Source: Nitrospira sp. BO4
GTDB taxonomy: Bacteria > Nitrospirota > Nitrospiria > Nitrospirales > Nitrospiraceae
NCBI GenBank assembly: GCA_030144965.1
Contig: JAMPUU010000021.1
Location: 32,746-96,745, forward strand
Direction of reading: 5' to 3'
Length of the DNA: 64,000 nucleotides
In this document: positions 61,894-64,000 of the stretch, piece by piece
Position numbering within the stretch: position 1 is the stretch's first letter
Layout: every line of letters starts with the position of its first letter
The notes under the pieces: model-generated
The model's database searches: none
The model's input: the letters and a program-made list of their open reading frames with translations, nothing else
What the model was told of the DNA's origin: nothing
Program-made: the position numbers and the translations under genes

Positions 61894-62814
61894 TCAGTCG
61901 AAGAGAGAACGTTTGAGGTCGGCAAGGTACTCTTTAAGGGGAGCAAAAATTGCCTTTGCAGATTTGCCACCCTTTGTCTTATCTTCAATTTGTTCAATTT
62001 CCGCATAAAACCTCTTGTAATCTTCCTTTGTCCCATACCCCAAAAGTTCGGATAGCTTCAGTTGTTCCCGGGCCTCCTCGAGTAATTTCGCAAGGGTCTT
62101 GCTCTCTTCGTCGGTGCGCGTGTCTTTCTGAGCCAACTCTTCCGCCTTGGCTAACTTTTCCTCCGCCCGTATGAGCGGTAAGGACATGATATGTTCGGAC
62201 ACGACCAGTGTATTGAGAGCTGCCTGCAGAGCCTCTTTCGCCTCTTCAATGTTCCCCTTGTCAATCAGAGGCGTCACGGCCGCAATCGCCGCAGGATATG
62301 TTTGTAACGGAAGACTTGTCACACTGATCACGATCTCGCTCCCCAATCCTCGGATCAACAACCGAGCCTTCTGAACTTCCCCCTTCTCAAGATGGTTTTC
62401 TGCTTGTTTGCGAACCGCCTTAATCTGATCCACTGTGGCATAGAGGTCATGAGTCGTCACTGCGACATCTATTGGCGCGAGCGCCAGGTGTGGATCTCGC
62501 GCGAGCAGAATATTCAGCTTTCCTGTGGCCCGTTCCAACGCTTTCAGCGCGTCGTCGGATTTCTTGTCTTCCAGGGCCTTCAGCGCTTTTTTCGTTTCTT
62601 GAATCGCTGACGTGGCTTCATCAAGAATCTTTTTCCGCTGCTGACTCATCTCTTGCTCAGCCTGCCCCTTGACCGCACCGGTCATTGGCTTGTTCGTACC
62701 TGATTTATTTTGAGGATGATCTAGGGATTTCTCAGGGGCGCTTGAACACACACTCACCAAGGCCGACGTTATCAGTCCTACAGTCAATGCCACTATCAAT
62801 GCATAACGTTTCAT
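61894..62814 (-). CDS. YfdX-family protein
   Basis: 306 aa from ATG 62814 (AGAGGAGGAATG upstream); 33 further upstream codons are ignored. Signal peptide MKRYALIVALTVGLITSALV. The helical YfdX domain spans about 65-305: KKALKALEDKKSDDALKALE, ATGKLNILLARDPHLALAPI, KARLLIRGLGSEIVISVTSL and EEAKEALQAALNTLVVSEHI. YfdX proteins are periplasmic and linked to acid or multidrug stress. It probably forms an envelope-stress operon with the downstream BON gene. Confidence 0.8.
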   Translation of the reverse strand: MKRYALIVALTVGLITSALVSVCSSAPEKSLDHPQNKSGTNKPMTGAVKGQAEQEMSQQRKKILDEATSAIQETKKALKALEDKKSDDALKALERATGKLNILLARDPHLALAPIDVAVTTHDLYATVDQIKAVRKQAENHLEKGEVQKARLLIRGLGSEIVISVTSLPLQTYPAAIAAVTPLIDKGNIEEAKEALQAALNTLVVSEHIMSLPLIRAEEKLAKAEELAQKDTRTDEESKTLAKLLEEAREQLKLSELLGYGTKEDYKRFYAEIEQIEDKTKGGKSAKAIFAPLKEYLADLKRSLFD

Positions 62815-63160
62815 GAGATCATTCCTCCTCTTTGAAGCCCCTGGTCCTGTCCTATGACCAGTGACGAGACCGTATGTTCCTTTCGTGTTGATTGAGCTCG
62901 TGCCGCAGATCACTCACTTCCGAGATGGATCCGCTTCACGCAGTTTTTCATAATTCTCAGCAAAACGAAGTCAAGAGGAGGGTGAACCGGGAGCGGCTGA
63001 TAACATTGTACGTATTTATGATTATCAGACCGGATATGAATTTGTCGGTTATCCATCGAAGGAAAAAACCGTCCTGTGGGAATCAGAACACAATAAAGGA
63101 ACGGCCCGTCCTGCAGGACGGGCCGTTGGCTGCGGAATGCAATTGTTGGGAGCGCTTTCG
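62815..63160. other. Intergenic region upstream of yfdX
   Basis: 346 bp without a credible gene. It contains the yfdX start region and the perfect palindrome at 63100-63127. Nothing else seen. Confidence 0.4.
63100..63127 (-). terminator. Perfect 28-bp palindrome, probable terminator of the hsp20 remnant
   Basis: AACGGCCCGTCCTG and its exact complement with no spacer bases. On the minus strand, 34 bp past the hsp20 remnant's stop, it is followed by CCTTTATTGTG, a poor U-tract. Termination is more likely than an operator because of GC content and place. Confidence 0.5.
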
Positions 63161-63497
63161 TTATGCCGCTTTCACATCGATGGTTTTGGCTTGGGAGTGA
63201 GCAGATTTCGGTAAGTGGACGTATAGCATCCCATCCCTAAATTCCGCCTTCACGTGCGCCACCTCGACCGAATCCGGAAGCGTAAAGCTCCGGAGAAAGC
63301 GTCCGTACGCCCGTTCAGGGCGATGGATCCTCCGTCCGGCACCCTTCGGCTCTTCTTTCCGCTCGCCTTGGAGGAAAAGCACCTTATTATCGACGGTCAC
63401 CCGTATATCCCGTTTGTTCACCTCCGGCCGGATTGGGGCACATGGCGATGCGGATACCGTGCCGTTGCTGGAAAGAGTCCCAACGGATCCAGTTCAT
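63161..63497 (-). pseudogene. Broken Hsp20 gene (N-terminal deletion and frameshift)
   Basis: An ATG at 63497 begins MNWIRWDSFQQ, an Hsp20-type N-terminus, in one frame; the alpha-crystallin part is in another: PEVNKRDIRVTVDNKVLFLQ, GERKEEPKGAGRRIHRPERA, FTLPDSVEVAHVKAEFRDGM, LYVHLPKSAHS, ending AKTIDVKAA. About 40 residues of the arm and early strands are missing. A GTG at 63421 could start an 86-aa ACD-only fragment, too short for a normal small heat-shock protein. Confidence 0.65.
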
Positions 63498-63670
63498 TCC
63501 CAGACCCATTTCTATGACCTTGACTGGAGGATAGAGGTGGACCGAGGCATGAAGGGCCTCGCCCCTATTGACTTTTCTTCAGAAAGAATTATTGGCACGA
63601 GTGTTCCGCAGAGTCGTTATTCTTTTGATGATGATCACAAGGTCAATTCAGACGTAAGGAGGACGAGGTT

Positions 63671-63742
63671 ATGGCGTTGATGACCACGCTCAACGAGATA
63701 ATTCCTTGGAAACGCCAATCATTCGAAGCACATAAAGTGTGA
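63671..63742 (+). pseudogene. Hsp20 N-terminal fragment
   Basis: AAGGAGGACGAGGTT precedes ATG 63671, which encodes only 23 residues (MALMTTLNEIIPWKRQSFEA then HKV) before TGA. The MALMxxLNEIIPWKR pattern looks like the start of an Hsp20; nothing after the stop continues it. The strong ribosome site suggests a gene that was cut by a deletion. Confidence 0.45.
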
Positions 63743-63816
63743 TGACTTCATGAGATGTTTCATTGAAACTGCGACAACTCTCTTCCAATCTAGAAGACTT
63801 CAATAGGAGGTCGACC

Positions 63817-64000
63817 ATGTACAGCCTATGGCCGTGGGTGAAGTGCCGAGTGCGAGTGGGAACAGTCATGCTTGTGCTTGGGGCAGCGGGGTTCATTTGC
63901 AGCACTGCCATCGATATGACTTATGCAGGAGATATGGCTCTACCGCCAGGCGTCGCGGCCGCGGACATTGAATACAACGGTCGCATCGCAGTCAATGGGG
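63817..64000 (+). CDS. Partial secreted hypothetical protein (runs off the window)
   Basis: ATG 63817 with TAGGAGG 7 nt upstream opens a frame to the end of the window (61 codons). It begins MYSLWPWVKCRVRVGTVMLV then LGAAGFICSTAIDMTYAGDM, a signal peptide with likely cleavage after a small residue near 37, and continues ALPPGVAAADIEYNGRIAVN. Too short to assign to a family. Confidence 0.6.
   Translation, partial: MYSLWPWVKCRVRVGTVMLVLGAAGFICSTAIDMTYAGDMALPPGVAAADIEYNGRIAVNG

Overview
The window looks like a chromosomal segment around the replication origin of a Nitrospirota bacterium, most likely a Nitrospira-type nitrite oxidiser. This is inferred from the gene mix rather than from any marker rRNA: a dnaA-dnaN-gyrB-gyrA block beside a recognisable oriC, a stand-alone NuoF with ferredoxin and ErpA, a ferredoxin-thioredoxin reductase catalytic subunit, a PuuD-type membrane protein, a NorD/CbbO-like VWA protein, a PEP-CTERM remnant and a BON/YfdX/Hsp20 stress cluster. 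No nitrite oxidoreductase or other defining gene is present, so the genus is a guess.

Layout. 0-4.2 kb: a decayed exonuclease fragment, a phosphatase, N-formylglutamate amidohydrolase, an HD hydrolase, two small secreted proteins and a WYL regulator. 4.3-7.4 kb: a small integrative unit with a zinc-finger protein, an excisionase-like HTH protein, a Cys-motif protein and a tyrosine integrase. 7.7-20.8 kb: the most unusual region, holding two very large proteins of unknown family (1446 and 1228 aa, translationally coupled), two paralogous coiled-coil/PPF-PPY-repeat proteins (one with a long poly-serine tract and a 360-residue C-terminal domain) and a two-module glycosyltransferase. The same Pro-rich/CTPPC/poly-Ser linker occurs in two genes on opposite strands. 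A broken IS3-type transposase and tRNA-Lys close this region.

21.7-42.6 kb is mostly housekeeping: purA, tRNA-Ala, an ABC-F protein, PilZ, rarA, an alpha/beta hydrolase, folE, a QueD/PTPS homologue, erpA, ferredoxin, nuoF, mdh, a NorD-like protein, FTR, a two-component system, two tandem micro-ORFs, smpB and a DUF721/DciA protein. 42.6-51.5 kb is gyrA, gyrB, dnaN, dnaA and oriC, followed by a DsrE/DsrF/DsrH (TusDCB-like) trio. 51.6-58 kb has hisS, a double ThyX-like protein, a TPR protein, a helicase-like protein without a visible Walker A motif, and tRNA-Leu.

58-64 kb is a graveyard plus stress genes: frameshifted DUF1653, PEP-CTERM and DUF72 genes and two broken hsp20 copies lie among intact hsp20, BON and yfdX genes. 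A roughly 125-bp imperfectly palindromic repeat family occurs at 25.6 and 57.8 kb, with a half copy at 21.7 kb; two of these end 4-6 bp from the 5' end of a tRNA gene. No CRISPR array, rRNA or riboswitch was seen. All family assignments are by eye from motifs; no database search was run.
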